DNA of 64,000 nt from Bradyrhizobium diazoefficiens (lineage in GTDB: Bacteria > Pseudomonadota > Alphaproteobacteria > Rhizobiales > Xanthobacteraceae), in NCBI RefSeq assembly GCF_016616425.1, contig NZ_CP067101.1, positions 744,001 to 808,000 on the forward strand, written 5' to 3'. The notes under the pieces were generated by a model that worked only from the letters and a program-made list of their open reading frames with translations, made no database searches and was not told the origin of the DNA. The first letter of the stretch is position 1, and every line of letters starts with the position of its first letter. Of this stretch, positions 38,818-48,631 are shown piece by piece. Both the position numbers and the translations under genes were made by a program.

Positions 38818-40809
38818 TCAAAGCCCGAACGGATAGGTGTCCGGAGCACCGGCCCGACGATGTTCCGGTCCGAGGCGCGTAACCGCATGGGTCTCATCCA
38901 GCCAGACGAACCCGTCGAACTGCTGCGGGAGTGACGCCTCGGCGTAATGGCTTTGCAATTCGGTGTCCGGCCGGTAGATCACGCCGATGAATCGCTCGAG
39001 GCGAGGCTCGATCAGGCGACGCCGAAGGGCCTCATGGCGCCGGAATTCAACCATGCCCTGCGTCGCGGTCGCCTCGTGAAACAGCCGCTCATAACTGTCC
39101 GCACGCGAGGGGCGAACACGCATCACTTCCATCTCGCCGTCCCAATCCGAGGCAGCGGCCACCGTGCCGGAGTGAGTGCCAAATCCGATGAGCGATGCCG
39201 CTTCGCCGAACTGCTGCCGGCAAAGCTGGCCAATATTGAGCTCGTTGCGGACCGTCCCCATCTCCGTGAAGCGCGCATCGCCGATATGGGAATTATGGGC
39301 CCAAACGATCGCCTTCGACTTGGGGCCATGGGCCTCGAGGATATGAACCAAGGTCTCGAACATGTGGGTATCGCGCAGGTTCCAGGATTCCGCGCCGCCG
39401 TAATACATGATCCGGTAGTAGCGCTCGGCTGCCGTGATCAAGCGGGCGTTCTGCGCTGCATCCAGAAAGTTGTCCGGATCGTCTGCGCCATAAGCAAGCT
39501 GCTTCGTCAGGATATCCTGACACTGGCGGATCACCTCAGCCTCGCATCTGCGGTAGCCCTCCGTCAGAACGGCCCGTCCATAGGTCGATGGCTCGCGCTG
39601 CCATGGAGTCAAACATCCATAGCGCTCGCGTGCGATCGCCGCTGCCTCGGGATCGATATTGTCGAGATAGGCCAGAACAGCCGCAATTGAACTGCGCATG
39701 TTATAGATGTCGAGGCCGAAGAAGCCGGCTCGGTCGCCTGGTGGCCTTTGCTCATTGTAGCCGCGCATCCAATCCACGAATGCGGCGACGTCCGTATTTC
39801 GCCACATCCAGATAGGGAAGCGTTCGAAGGGCAAGTCGTGAGGGCCCGTGCCAGCGCGATCGCGAACGTAGCGGTCGATTGCAGCGGCGTCAGGCCAATC
39901 CGCTTCCACCGCAACGATCGTAAAGCCGTGCTCCTCGATGAGCCGGCGCGTGATCGCTGCACGCGTCTGGTAGAACTCCGATGTGCCGTGACTGGCCTCG
40001 CCCAACAGGACCAGGCGCGAATGTTCAAATCGATCGAAGAGTACTCCGAACCCAGGGTCGCCGAAGGCCGGCAAAGGTTCGATCGCGGCGGAGATCATGT
40101 CCGTCACCGACTGGGACTGCGAGTGGCCGGGAGTCAGATTGCTAGCGGAACGCGTGCCGTTCTCGGCCCATCCCTGCTCGCCGATCAGCGGCACGAAGCG
40201 AACGGCGCCCAAGCTCTCTTCATCGTAGTTCGTTGCCGTGCGCCGCGTGATCCGGAGCAGCGACTGTTCGTCCGCGAAATTGCCCACCGGAATGACGAGA
40301 CGACCGCCGACCGCCAATTGCCCCTTGAGCGCGCTCGGTGTCGATGGGCCGCCGGCAGCAACCAGAATCGCGTCGAATGGTGCCTCATTGGCCAAACCGC
40401 GCGTGCCGTCACCCGTATGAACTATACAATTTGTATATCCGAGCATATCCAGCCGCTCCGCGGCCGTCCGTGCGAGGGAGCCATATCGTTCGATGGTATG
40501 GACGGTTCTGGCGAGCCGGGATGCAACAGCCGCGGCATATCCCGAACCGGTGCCGACCTCGAGGACCTTGTCGGTCGGTTTCAACTCGGCCGCCTCGAGC
40601 ATCGCTGCGACGATGTAGGGCTGCGAGATGGTTTGATCGTTGGCGATCGGCAGCGCGCTGTCCTCATACGCGAACTCTTCGAAGCCGGCTTCCACAAATC
40701 GTTCTCGTGGGATCTGTCGCATGGCATCCAACACCCGATGGTCGCGAATGCCGCGGCCGGCGAGTTGAACGTCGACCATGCGGTCGCGAAGATCAGCATG
40801 CCCCGTCAT
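38818..40809 (-). CDS. Fusion of protein-L-isoaspartate O-methyltransferase and erythromycin esterase-like domain
   Basis: 663 residues in one uninterrupted frame. Residues 1-215 form a PCMT domain (DRMVDVQLAGRGIRDHRVLDAM, then VLEVGTGSGYAAAVASRLA as the SAM-binding motif I), which repairs isoaspartyl residues. Residues 240-660 form an erythromycin esterase-like domain. LLGEASHGTSEFYQTRAAI carries the metal/catalytic His-Glu motif, IVAVEADWPDA follows, and WAHNSHIGDARFTEMG lies near residue 500. The second domain belongs to the EreA/succinoglycan biosynthesis-related hydrolase family. The combination may reflect protein repair plus an unknown hydrolase. No frameshift was seen at the junction. 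Confidence 0.88.
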   Translation of the reverse strand: MTGHADLRDRMVDVQLAGRGIRDHRVLDAMRQIPRERFVEAGFEEFAYEDSALPIANDQTISQPYIVAAMLEAAELKPTDKVLEVGTGSGYAAAVASRLARTVHTIERYGSLARTAAERLDMLGYTNCIVHTGDGTRGLANEAPFDAILVAAGGPSTPSALKGQLAVGGRLVIPVGNFADEQSLLRITRRTATNYDEESLGAVRFVPLIGEQGWAENGTRSASNLTPGHSQSQSVTDMISAAIEPLPAFGDPGFGVLFDRFEHSRLVLLGEASHGTSEFYQTRAAITRRLIEEHGFTIVAVEADWPDAAAIDRYVRDRAGTGPHDLPFERFPIWMWRNTDVAAFVDWMRGYNEQRPPGDRAGFFGLDIYNMRSSIAAVLAYLDNIDPEAAAIARERYGCLTPWQREPSTYGRAVLTEGYRRCEAEVIRQCQDILTKQLAYGADDPDNFLDAAQNARLITAAERYYRIMYYGGAESWNLRDTHMFETLVHILEAHGPKSKAIVWAHNSHIGDARFTEMGTVRNELNIGQLCRQQFGEAASLIGFGTHSGTVAAASDWDGEMEVMRVRPSRADSYERLFHEATATQGMVEFRRHEALRRRLIEPRLERFIGVIYRPDTELQSHYAEASLPQQFDGFVWLDETHAVTRLGPEHRRAGAPDTYPFGL

Positions 40810-40935
40810 TGCAGCGCTCCTGTTCTAGAGCGTGAAAGCAGCCAGGACTGAACAAGTTCCTCGATGTGTTGAAACCGGATTTGGAACTTTGGGCTCGTCC
40901 TGTGAGCCTTCGCGGCATCAACAAGCCCAGATCAG

Positions 40936-41964
40936 CTAACGTGACAGCATCTGTTCGTAGACCCGGCAGTAGTCGTTAGCCATCCGCCGTGCGGTGAACC
41001 GTTGTTCAAAGCGCTGTCGAATGATTCGGCGATCAAGCGACAGCAGTCGAGGGATTGCTGCAACAGCTTCGTCAACCGTATCGACAAGCATGCCCGTTAC
41101 GCCTGGCTCGACGATCTCCGAAGTCGAGCCCCGCCTGAACGCGAGGACAGGCGTCCCACAGGCCATGGCTTCAATCAACACCAGGCCGAACGGCTCGGGC
41201 CAGTCAATAGGGAACAGTAACGCAGCCGCCTCGCCCAGGAACGGCGTTTTCGCCTCATCTCCGATCTCGCCAACAAAGTCGACGCTGGAATCGCTCAGCA
41301 AGGGCTGGATGGCTTCGCTGAAGTACGTTTCGTCCACCGGATCTATCTTTGCTGCGATTCTCAGCCGTAAGCCGGCGCGTCTCGCGATCTCGATCGCCAG
41401 GTCGGGCCGCTTCTCCGGGCAAATCCGCCCCAGGAATGCGAGATGGTCTTTGTTGGGTGCAAAATTCGGACGAAGCAGATCTTTCGGCAATCCATGATAG
41501 ATGGTCGAAACGAAATTGGCACAAGAGATGGGTTTGCGCTGCTCCTCGGAAATCGAGATCAACGGCATGTCATTGAAAGTCGAGTACAAGGTCTTGAGAT
41601 CAGGCAGGTCCTGGCGACCATGCAACGTGGTCAAGGTCTTTCCGGCCATTCCGCGAAAAATGGGAAAATGAAACTGATCTATATGGAAGTGCAGGAGATC
41701 AAATTCGTCGGCTCGCTGTCGGACACGTTCAAGCATCACCAAATGATGGGGAATGATGTCTGTGACGTCCGGCTTGAGCCGAAGTGGGTCATCAGTGCAG
41801 GGAGACAGATCGCCCTGCGTCTTGGATTTTCCGCTCGCAAAGAGCGTGACCTCGTGACCGAGAGCGACGAGTTCCTCCGTGAGATAGCTGACGATGCGCT
41901 CAGAGCCGCCATAGCTTTGCGGGGGTACACTTTCCATGAGAGGTGCGATCTGAGCAATCTTCAC
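40936..41964 (-). CDS. Glycosyltransferase family 4 protein
   Basis: A 342-residue GT-B glycosyltransferase. The GTG at 41964 gives KIAQIAPLMESVPPQSYGGSER, the usual GT4 start with its glycine-rich donor loop. FLGRICPEKRPDLAIEIARRAG begins the C-terminal Rossmann domain. PFGLVLIEAMACGTPVLAFRRGSTSEI is the nucleotide-sugar-binding E-x7-E motif. It transfers a sugar from a nucleotide donor, but the acceptor is unknown. It is 126 bp downstream of the PCMT fusion start and on the same strand. A GAGGCGAG stretch upstream of the GTG is the likely ribosome-binding site. Confidence 0.88.
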   Translation of the reverse strand: MKIAQIAPLMESVPPQSYGGSERIVSYLTEELVALGHEVTLFASGKSKTQGDLSPCTDDPLRLKPDVTDIIPHHLVMLERVRQRADEFDLLHFHIDQFHFPIFRGMAGKTLTTLHGRQDLPDLKTLYSTFNDMPLISISEEQRKPISCANFVSTIYHGLPKDLLRPNFAPNKDHLAFLGRICPEKRPDLAIEIARRAGLRLRIAAKIDPVDETYFSEAIQPLLSDSSVDFVGEIGDEAKTPFLGEAAALLFPIDWPEPFGLVLIEAMACGTPVLAFRRGSTSEIVEPGVTGMLVDTVDEAVAAIPRLLSLDRRIIRQRFEQRFTARRMANDYCRVYEQMLSR

Positions 41965-42493
41965 GGCGCCTCGCCTCTTTAACAGGTTTGTTTCTCCAAC
42001 ATCGCTGGAGGGGCTCATCTGAAAGGGAAGGGATCGAGGTCCCGTTCGCTCGCGCCCCGAGTGCTTGCCATATGATAATTTGAGGCCGTTCTGTCCGTTC
42101 CATTCTCTCCGAACCGTTCGAGTATCTGCAGACCGGCAACGAGCCACGTGCGGACTATCAGGTCGCGGGAGCGATTGGGCGGAGCTTGCTTCATTTGGCT
42201 TCGGCGCGATCTGACACGAGACTTACCGTGGCGGCCGCCCGGGACCTGCTGGCGCTGGCGGTCTTGAACGGCCATCTCAGGCCAGCAGTCCCTTTGGCAG
42301 AGCACACCGGGAGCGCTCGGCAACTCAAGCTTGGATTGGGTTCACCCACATTGCGCATTCACTCGTGCGCATGACTGTTCTGCAGAGCCGTGCCGCACAA
42401 CCGCTTACGAGAGGATCGCACTATTGGCTGCGGATCGCCGTGAGACTCCGGCAACCACTATTCGCGTGCTTGAGATCGAGGACGTCAGATTGA
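41965..42493. other. Intergenic region, no gene seen
   Basis: About 530 bp with only short, non-protein-like frames. Sequence composition is slightly lower in GC than the flanks. A degraded gene cannot be excluded. Confidence 0.3.
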
Positions 42494-42519
42494 TGAGCCC
42501 CGCCTGGCGGCGGGGCTCA
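42494..42519 (-). terminator. GC-rich hairpin after the DUF1236 gene
   Basis: TGAGCCCCGCC and GGCGGGGCTCA form a strong stem with a short loop, 9 bp after the stop codon of the minus-strand gene. There is no T-run, so it may be a Rho-assisted or RNA-stabilising element. Confidence 0.5.
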
Positions 42520-42527
42520 CGTTGGGC

Positions 42528-44147
42528 TCATTGACGCCCGGTCGAGTTTTGACCGGGACTCTGCGCGCCCTCGCCTGAGTTTGATGGTGTCCCATTGCTC
42601 TGGTTTGGCTGGCCGGACGGCGTGTTCTGTGTCGTGCTCGGCTGGCTCTTGCTCTGGCCGACCGTGGATTGGTTCTGTGGCGCAGCCTGGCCAGTCGTGT
42701 TCTGCTGAGCAGGGGATTGCTGTCGGGCAGAGGGCTGCGTGCCGGTCTGACCGGTTGTTGACTGGTTCTGGGGTGGATTCGCCTGACCTGTCGTCTGTCC
42801 ACCCGTTTGCCCCGCCGTGCCCCGTTGCGGCGACTGCTGCGTGCCGGACTGCCCGACGGTGGACTGGCCTTGCGCTGCACCCTGCCCGATCCTGTTCGAC
42901 AGACCCAGAGCCGCCACGGTGCGCGTATCGATGCTGCCGCTCGTCTGGATCCCTTGCTGGCGCTGGAACGTGATCAGCGCTTCCCTGGTGCGGGGGCCGA
43001 GCACGCCGTCGGCTGCGCCGACGAGCAAGCCTCGGTCGATGAGCACCTGCTGCACCTCGCGGATTTCCTGCCGGCTCAAGTTCATCGCCGCGAAGCTGTT
43101 GCTGCTGGAGCGATGCGCGAAATGCGTCCGCGGCCCGACCGGGACCACGTCGACGATCCGACGGCTGCGGTCGAGGAATACAATTTCGTCCTCGACTACG
43201 AAGAAGCTGTCGTCCCGATAGTAGGGAAATACATCGATCAGCGCGGGATAATCAGACACCGACACAAAGTCGATGCCGGTTGGCACGATCACGCCCGGAT
43301 TTACGGAGAAATTGATCGAGGTGACGTTCACACGTGGCACATTATTCGCCGACAGCACCGATTGCCGGATCGTGCTTTGCTGTTGCGCAGTTACGGTGCG
43401 CCCGGCTTCGGTCTGGACCGCCGCATTCTGCTGAGCGGCGGTACCGCTCTGCTGGGCCTGTCCCTGAGTGGTCTGGCCCTGTGTCGACTGGCTTTGTGTC
43501 GATTGACCCTGCGAAGTTCCAGATTGCTGCCGTGCTGCTGTACCCGTGGTCCCATGACCGGCCGTCGTGTTCCGGCCGGTCGTCGCGGTCGGCCCCTTCC
43601 CCTGTCCGGTGGTGGTGCCCTGAGTGTGGTTTGCAGCACCGGCGCGGTTCTGCGGCTGCCGCTGGCTCTGTTTGGTCGCGCTGCTGCCATGTTGCACGGA
43701 TTCAGATCGACCTCTGCGCTCCGTTCGGCTCGGACTCTGGCCTATCGTCTGATTTCGCTCGGCCTGACCGCGCTGAGACTGCCGTTGGCTCCGCTCTTCG
43801 GCGCGACCGCTCTCTCGGGCCTGTCCTGTGGTCTGCCCCATGTGCTCGCCGTGCCGGGGTTCCCCGCGGCCAATCTGACCTTCAGCTCGGCCGCCTTCTC
43901 TCGATCCGTTGCCGCGACCTTCGGTCAGTCTTTCACTTCGGCCGCCGCCCGATGGACTTCCGTGCATTTCACCGCCGGAGCGTCCTGCCGATGGGCCTGC
44001 GGACACTCCATGTTCGCCACCGCCAGCTCCAGCCCCTCCGCCGGCTCCGCCGCCTTCCCTCATGCCTTGGGCGGAGACCAAACTGACGCTGGCCAGAAGT
44101 GCGGCGGTCGTCAGCAGAAACCTGCTTTTCACGATCTTGCTTTGCAT
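42528..44147 (-). CDS. Secreted low-complexity protein with DUF1236-like and peptidoglycan-binding domains
   Basis: 539 residues. A signal peptide (MQSKIVKSRFLLTTAALLASVSLVSA) is followed by a Gly/Ser/Arg/Gln-rich region (about residues 28-245) with many GQ and TQ steps. A folded part comes next (INFSVNPGVIVPTGIDFVSV and the adjacent YRDDSFFVVEDEIVFLD) resembling DUF1236. A peptidoglycan-binding repeat (VQQVLIDRGLLVGAADGVLG) is followed by another Gln/Thr/Gly-rich tail. GAGGAG precedes the ATG. It is probably a cell-envelope or periplasmic structural protein. The rest of the upstream frame to 44366 has no ribosome-binding support. Confidence 0.78.
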   Translation of the reverse strand: MQSKIVKSRFLLTTAALLASVSLVSAQGMREGGGAGGGAGAGGGEHGVSAGPSAGRSGGEMHGSPSGGGRSERLTEGRGNGSREGGRAEGQIGRGEPRHGEHMGQTTGQARESGRAEERSQRQSQRGQAERNQTIGQSPSRTERRGRSESVQHGSSATKQSQRQPQNRAGAANHTQGTTTGQGKGPTATTGRNTTAGHGTTGTAARQQSGTSQGQSTQSQSTQGQTTQGQAQQSGTAAQQNAAVQTEAGRTVTAQQQSTIRQSVLSANNVPRVNVTSINFSVNPGVIVPTGIDFVSVSDYPALIDVFPYYRDDSFFVVEDEIVFLDRSRRIVDVVPVGPRTHFAHRSSSNSFAAMNLSRQEIREVQQVLIDRGLLVGAADGVLGPRTREALITFQRQQGIQTSGSIDTRTVAALGLSNRIGQGAAQGQSTVGQSGTQQSPQRGTAGQTGGQTTGQANPPQNQSTTGQTGTQPSARQQSPAQQNTTGQAAPQNQSTVGQSKSQPSTTQNTPSGQPNQSNGTPSNSGEGAQSPGQNSTGRQ

Positions 44148-44507
44148 CACTAATCTCCTCGTCATGTCCGTGCTGCAACGGCTAATCCCAATTGCCGGAT
44201 TTTCCCCCGGGGGGGGATCCCAATGAGGGACCGGCGCCGTCGCGCGGGCATTGTTTCGGTTTGCAATACCTGCCTTGCGAGGAAACAGCGGTGCCGCCCA
44301 CCCGTTCCGAAATCCGAGCTCAGGCAACGATTTCGCACCTGCAGCACTGCCTGAATGTGCAGCCAAGTGTCCATTGCAGCGCAGATGATCTCCGGACGCG
44401 CCGCATTGATCGGTGGAACCAATTGCATATTTTTCCCGCTATCGGCTGCGCCTGAGATTATGCTCGCGGTCGAAGGACGCAACCACTGCGGGAGCTGGTG
44501 GACTTTG
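44148..44507. other. Divergent intergenic region
   Basis: Contains a C/G-homopolymer patch (TTTTCCCCCGGGGGGGG at about 44199-44215) and no gene. It should carry the promoters of the DUF1236 and P450 genes. Confidence 0.4.
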
Positions 44508-45899
44508 ATGGGGCATCACCCTGGACCTGCCGATTATCGCCCGCCGAGACCGGAGCCCTTGGCGCAACGACCGGGTCTATTTGAGCTTCTTGCGAGGCTG
44601 CGGCGCAATCCGCTCGAGTGCTGGAGTACGGAATTTTTCCATCAGCCCGTCATCCACATCAAGCTTCCGTTGATGAACGCATTTGTGGTGAATGAGCCCG
44701 GTGTCATCAGGCGCGTCCTGATGGATAACGCGGACAACTACCGCAAAGACCCGATCCAGCGCCGGATTCTGTCTAGCGGTCTTGCGGACGGGCTCTTGAG
44801 CGTGGAAGGCGAGCGTTGGCAAACGCAGCGTCGCATGCTCGCGCCCCTTTTCGCCAAACGAACAGTGAATTCGTTCGCGGCAGCGATGCTGAATGCCGCC
44901 GAGCAGCTTGCGGATGAATGGACCAGGCTGGGCAATGGAGCGATTATCGACGCTGCGGCCGAGACGACCCTGATTACCCTCAATGTGCTGGCGGTGACCA
45001 TATTCTCCGATGGAATCGGTGGAGATCTGAACGAATTCCGGTCAGCCATGAACGCATATTTCGGGCTGATCGGGCGCATAGGTGCGCTCGATCTCCTCGG
45101 GTTGCCGCCGGCCATACCGCGATTTGGCGGCGCGCGCTTGCGACGGACGATGAGATACTTTGAAAGCATCATCGATGAAATCATCGAGAGGCGAAGACGC
45201 CGAATGTCGGCGTCCGGTTCGGAACAGCCGGGCGATCTCCTGTCGCTGCTTCTCCGCGCACTCGATCCTTCAACGGGTCAGTCGATGAGCCCTGCCGAAG
45301 TGCGCTCCAACATTCTGACATTTCTATCGGCAGGTCACGAGACCACCGCCAACGCCTTGGCCTGGTCCATCTTCTTGCTATCGCAATCGCCGGAATGGAG
45401 AGCGCAGGTGCAGGAGGAAGCGGAGCGCGAGTTGGATGCTCCCGTCGATGGTGTTGCCGAGCGGCTCGTCGTGACCAGGGCGGTGGTTGAGGAGGCACTG
45501 CGGCTTTACCCGCCGATCGCCGCGCTTAGCCGGACCGCACGTCGCGCAGACACCTTCGGGGATTTCGACGTCAAACCTGGGTCGCTGGTAGTGATCGCGC
45601 CCTATGTACTGCACCGCCACCGGCGGCTCTGGGACCGGCCTGACGTGTTCGATCCAGCGCGGTTTCTGCCGGAGGCAAGAAGTGCAATTCCTCGTTTTGC
45701 TTATCTGCCTTTTGGCGTGGGGCCGAGGATCTGCATCGGCTCGTCTTTTGCGCTGCAGGAGGCAACCATCGTTCTTGCTGTTCTCATGCGACGCTTCGAT
45801 CTGAAGCTCATGCCTAATGCCAGAGTCTGGCCCATGCAGAAGATCACCTTGCGTCCGGCGCCTGGCCTGCCAATGCTGGTGGCCTCGAGGGGCGCCTAA
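44508..45899 (+). CDS. Cytochrome P450
   Basis: A 463-residue soluble bacterial P450. The I-helix oxygen-activation motif is AGHETTAN. The K-helix ExxR lies in VVEEALRLYPPI. The heme-thiolate loop is FGVGPRICIGSSFALQEA. The PERF-like FDPARFLPEA segment precedes it. The ATG at 44508 yields the usual N-terminal proline-rich PGPADYRPPRPEP. Another ATG at 44460 is possible. It carries out a monooxygenation using external ferredoxin or reductase partners, which are not encoded nearby. The sequence resembles the CYP102/CYP110-like group, and the substrate is unknown. Confidence 0.92.
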   Translation: MGHHPGPADYRPPRPEPLAQRPGLFELLARLRRNPLECWSTEFFHQPVIHIKLPLMNAFVVNEPGVIRRVLMDNADNYRKDPIQRRILSSGLADGLLSVEGERWQTQRRMLAPLFAKRTVNSFAAAMLNAAEQLADEWTRLGNGAIIDAAAETTLITLNVLAVTIFSDGIGGDLNEFRSAMNAYFGLIGRIGALDLLGLPPAIPRFGGARLRRTMRYFESIIDEIIERRRRRMSASGSEQPGDLLSLLLRALDPSTGQSMSPAEVRSNILTFLSAGHETTANALAWSIFLLSQSPEWRAQVQEEAERELDAPVDGVAERLVVTRAVVEEALRLYPPIAALSRTARRADTFGDFDVKPGSLVVIAPYVLHRHRRLWDRPDVFDPARFLPEARSAIPRFAYLPFGVGPRICIGSSFALQEATIVLAVLMRRFDLKLMPNARVWPMQKITLRPAPGLPMLVASRGA

Positions 45900-46185
45900 A
45901 CAGGCTTCCAGGCAAGCGGCCACCCCGATCAGGCTCTCTGAATTGGAGCTTCGAGAGGCGCGTCGTGACGGAAATTGCAAAACGCCGGGTATACGCAGCA
46001 GCCAGGAGACTTCCGAACACCTGGTTGTTCCAGCGCCGCGGTTGCGTGGGGCCGACCGGCTTCGTTTTCATGGATCAAGACCGCCTCGTCTTTGGAACGC
46101 CCGATCATGGCGCCCGTTGAAATTGCCATCGGGGAGCTCCCGGAATTTGCGAATCCGTCGGCCGCAACCGGCATAGGAGGCAATC

Positions 46186-46623
46186 ATGACGAAGATCAGC
46201 ACCGTGATGACGCGCGAGGCGAAACTGGTAAACCCGAACGACACGCTCCAACACGCAGCGAAGCTGATGAAAGCTTGCGATTGCGGCATATTGCCTGTCG
46301 TAGAAGGTGACCGGCTGGTCGGCATGATTACCGACCGCGATATCGCAGTACGCTGCATCGCGGAAGGAAAGGGGCCGGATGCCAAGGTTACCGACGCAAT
46401 GACCCAAGAAGTAAAATACTGCTTCGAAGACGAGGACATATCTCATGTGTGCGCCAACATGAGTGATATCCAGGTGCGGCGGTTGCCCGTCGTGGACCGG
46501 AACAAGCGCCTGGTCGGGATCGTTTCGCTCAGCGATTTGGCGCGCCAGTCCGCGGGGACTGCCAAGGCGCTGCATGGAATTGCTCGGCCGAGCCAGCAGC
46601 ACAACCAGAGCTCCGTCAGCTAA
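46186..46623 (+). CDS. CBS domain-containing protein
   Basis: 145 residues forming a Bateman pair of CBS domains. The first spans VMTREAKLVNPNDTLQHAAKLM to LVGMITDRDIAVR. The second spans VTDAMTQEVKYCFEDEDISHV to LVGIVSLSDLAR. Such stand-alone pairs bind adenine nucleotides and often respond to stress or hypoxia. AGGAGG lies 6 nt before the ATG. The flanking gaps (45900-46185 and 46624-47095) show no other gene. Confidence 0.9.
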   Translation: MTKISTVMTREAKLVNPNDTLQHAAKLMKACDCGILPVVEGDRLVGMITDRDIAVRCIAEGKGPDAKVTDAMTQEVKYCFEDEDISHVCANMSDIQVRRLPVVDRNKRLVGIVSLSDLARQSAGTAKALHGIARPSQQHNQSSVS

Positions 46624-47095
46624 GCCGCTCATCGCCGAATTGATCTCCTGGTTGATCAGGCGACACCGAAGCGATGGCTCCTGAGCCGAGCCACAGGACA
46701 GCTTTGGCGACCAAGACCACTCGATCGCGAAATTCGGGGTCGGCAGCGGCGCTGGTGACTGTTGGTTGCTCCACCTCCTCCCAACGTCGGCCTGTGATCG
46801 GCGTAGCCTTGTTAGAAGCACAATCCTGCCGTTCGCAAGCTCACCTATTCGCAAACTCACCTAAAGCGCGATGCGATCAGGATGAATCGTCATCCCGCTT
46901 CAGGGCGTTGTTTAAGCATGGTCTCGGCTGTGCCGCGCGTGGCAATATCGCGGTCAGAGATCGCCTCCACCAGACGGTCGTCATCGGCCATGGGCGGCGG
47001 CTCGACGTTGCGCGCCGCCATCGACCCGGCGGCATCCCGGATGCTGGCGGCGATCGTTCCTCGGTTGCCGCCTTCGCGCAGCCGGGCACCGGCCG
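46624..47095. other. Intergenic region, no gene seen
   Basis: Frames here are short and lack protein character. It separates a plus-strand CBS gene from the minus-strand cation efflux gene, so both transcripts end here. Confidence 0.3.
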
Positions 47096-48073
47096 TCAGC
47101 CAGTCTTGGTCTCATCAAGCGGCTGGCCGTATCTGAGTTGGCGGGCGGCATGAAAGGTCCGGGCGGTCTGGGGCTTGACGAACAGCGAAACCACCTCGGG
47201 ATGCTTGGCGCGAATGCGCCGCTCGAGCGCCTCCACAGATTGTTCGAGTTCGGGTGTGCGCAGGTTATCGGAAAATTCGAGGCTGAGCGTGACCACGATC
47301 TGATCCGGCGCAAGATGAACGGTCAGCGCACCGTTCGCCTTTTCGACACCCGGTTGGCTCGAGGCCAGTGCTAGGATCGACTTGCTGATCGCCTCGTGGG
47401 CGCGCTCGCCGATCAGCAGTCCCTTGTTCTCCCTGGCAAGGATCATGGCCATGCCGCCGAGCATGCTGCCGATCAGGATCGAAGCGACACCGTCAAGGGC
47501 CGGGCTTGCCAGGCGGTCTGCGAGATAGATGCCAAGGGCTGCGATCGAAATGCCGATCAGGGCGCCCGTATCTTCCAGAAGCACCATGAACGAGGGCGGG
47601 TCCTTGCTGCGCCTGATGGCCTCCCAGTAGCTGAGTTTGCCCTTGACCGACCGGAACGTGGCAAGCGCCAGCCACCATGAGGCGCCTTCGAACAGGGCCG
47701 ACAATGCAAGGACTATATAGATTGCCGTGGCGTTCTCGATCGGGGAGGGGTCTACGATATGGGAGATCCCTTCGTAGACGGAAATCCCCGCGCCCAGGGC
47801 AAACAGCAACAGCGCGACGACAAAACTCCAGAAATAGAGTTCCCGGCCATAACCCAAGGGGTGCGTTCGGTCCGGCGCGCGGCGCGAGCGGTAGTAGCCG
47901 TAAAGCAGCAATGCTTCATTGCCGGTATCGACAAATGAGTGCGCGCTTTCGCTGAGCATGGAGGAACTGCCGGAGAGCAGGGCTGCCGCGAGCTTAGTGA
48001 CGGCCACCATGAAGTTGCCGACGACGGCGGCGTAGACGACCTTCTTAGATTTTGCAGATGCGCTGGCTGCCAT
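47096..48073 (-). CDS. Cation diffusion facilitator family transporter
   Basis: 325 residues with about six membrane segments and a C-terminal cytosolic domain. VVYAAVVGNFMVAVTKLAAAL opens the protein. SESAHSFVDTGNEALLLYG carries the HxxxD metal-site motif of segment II. LLEDTGALIGISIAALGIYLA carries the corresponding E/DxxxD motif of segment V. This family exports divalent metals such as Zn2+, Fe2+ or Mn2+ by proton antiport. The His-to-Glu change in segment V suggests a non-zinc preference, but this is speculative. The start is the ATG at 48073. Confidence 0.88.
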   Translation of the reverse strand: MAASASAKSKKVVYAAVVGNFMVAVTKLAAALLSGSSSMLSESAHSFVDTGNEALLLYGYYRSRRAPDRTHPLGYGRELYFWSFVVALLLFALGAGISVYEGISHIVDPSPIENATAIYIVLALSALFEGASWWLALATFRSVKGKLSYWEAIRRSKDPPSFMVLLEDTGALIGISIAALGIYLADRLASPALDGVASILIGSMLGGMAMILARENKGLLIGERAHEAISKSILALASSQPGVEKANGALTVHLAPDQIVVTLSLEFSDNLRTPELEQSVEALERRIRAKHPEVVSLFVKPQTARTFHAARQLRYGQPLDETKTG

Positions 48074-48378
48074 GATCACTGGATCGAACGGGCTCGCTTG
48101 CGCCCGGTTCCTGAGATCCCGGATCTGCTTTTCAGCTGCTCGCCAAAGGCAACAATCCCAGCCGGTGCGTTCCGCGCCTTTTGCTCCGCGCGACGCGAAC
48201 GGATCGGACTGAAGATTGGCCGTCTCGGCAGCCAAGACATGGCTCGGCTCAATGCCGCGTTGGCGTTTGTCTTGTGCCTTGCGGATTAGTTCGCGGTGCC
48301 GTTGGTCTGGGATCGCAAGCGGCTCAGTGAGCGGCTGTCGGTGCGCCTAATGCGGCGTTTGCGCGCCGATCGGAGACG

Positions 48379-48606
48379 ATGTCGTACAAGATGGTAGAAT
48401 GGTCACCACGGCCGATGAAGATGGGCACTATTCGTTCGCCGTGGCGCTATGAAGCAGTAGCCGACCAAGCGCTCCGACGGGATAATCTGCGACAGCCTAC
48501 GATCTTGCGCTACGCCTCATGGCGACGAGCCTCTGGCAAGGGACGAACTTTCAGCATCTCTTTTCCGACCGAGGGGTTTGAAATCCGGAGCGGTTTTTAC
48601 CAATGA
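48379..48606 (+). CDS. Small hypothetical protein
   Basis: A 75-residue frame containing GTIRSPWRYEAVADQALRRDN then LRQPTILRYASW. I recall similar small proteins as recurrent in Bradyrhizobium, which argues against chance. There is no signal or membrane segment. The start is uncertain, with internal ATGs at codons 13 and 15. The upstream stretch 48074-48378 shows nothing else. Confidence 0.4.
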   Translation: MSYKMVEWSPRPMKMGTIRSPWRYEAVADQALRRDNLRQPTILRYASWRRASGKGRTFSISFPTEGFEIRSGFYQ

Positions 48607-48631
48607 AGCGGCAGTTCGAAGCGTGAATTTC

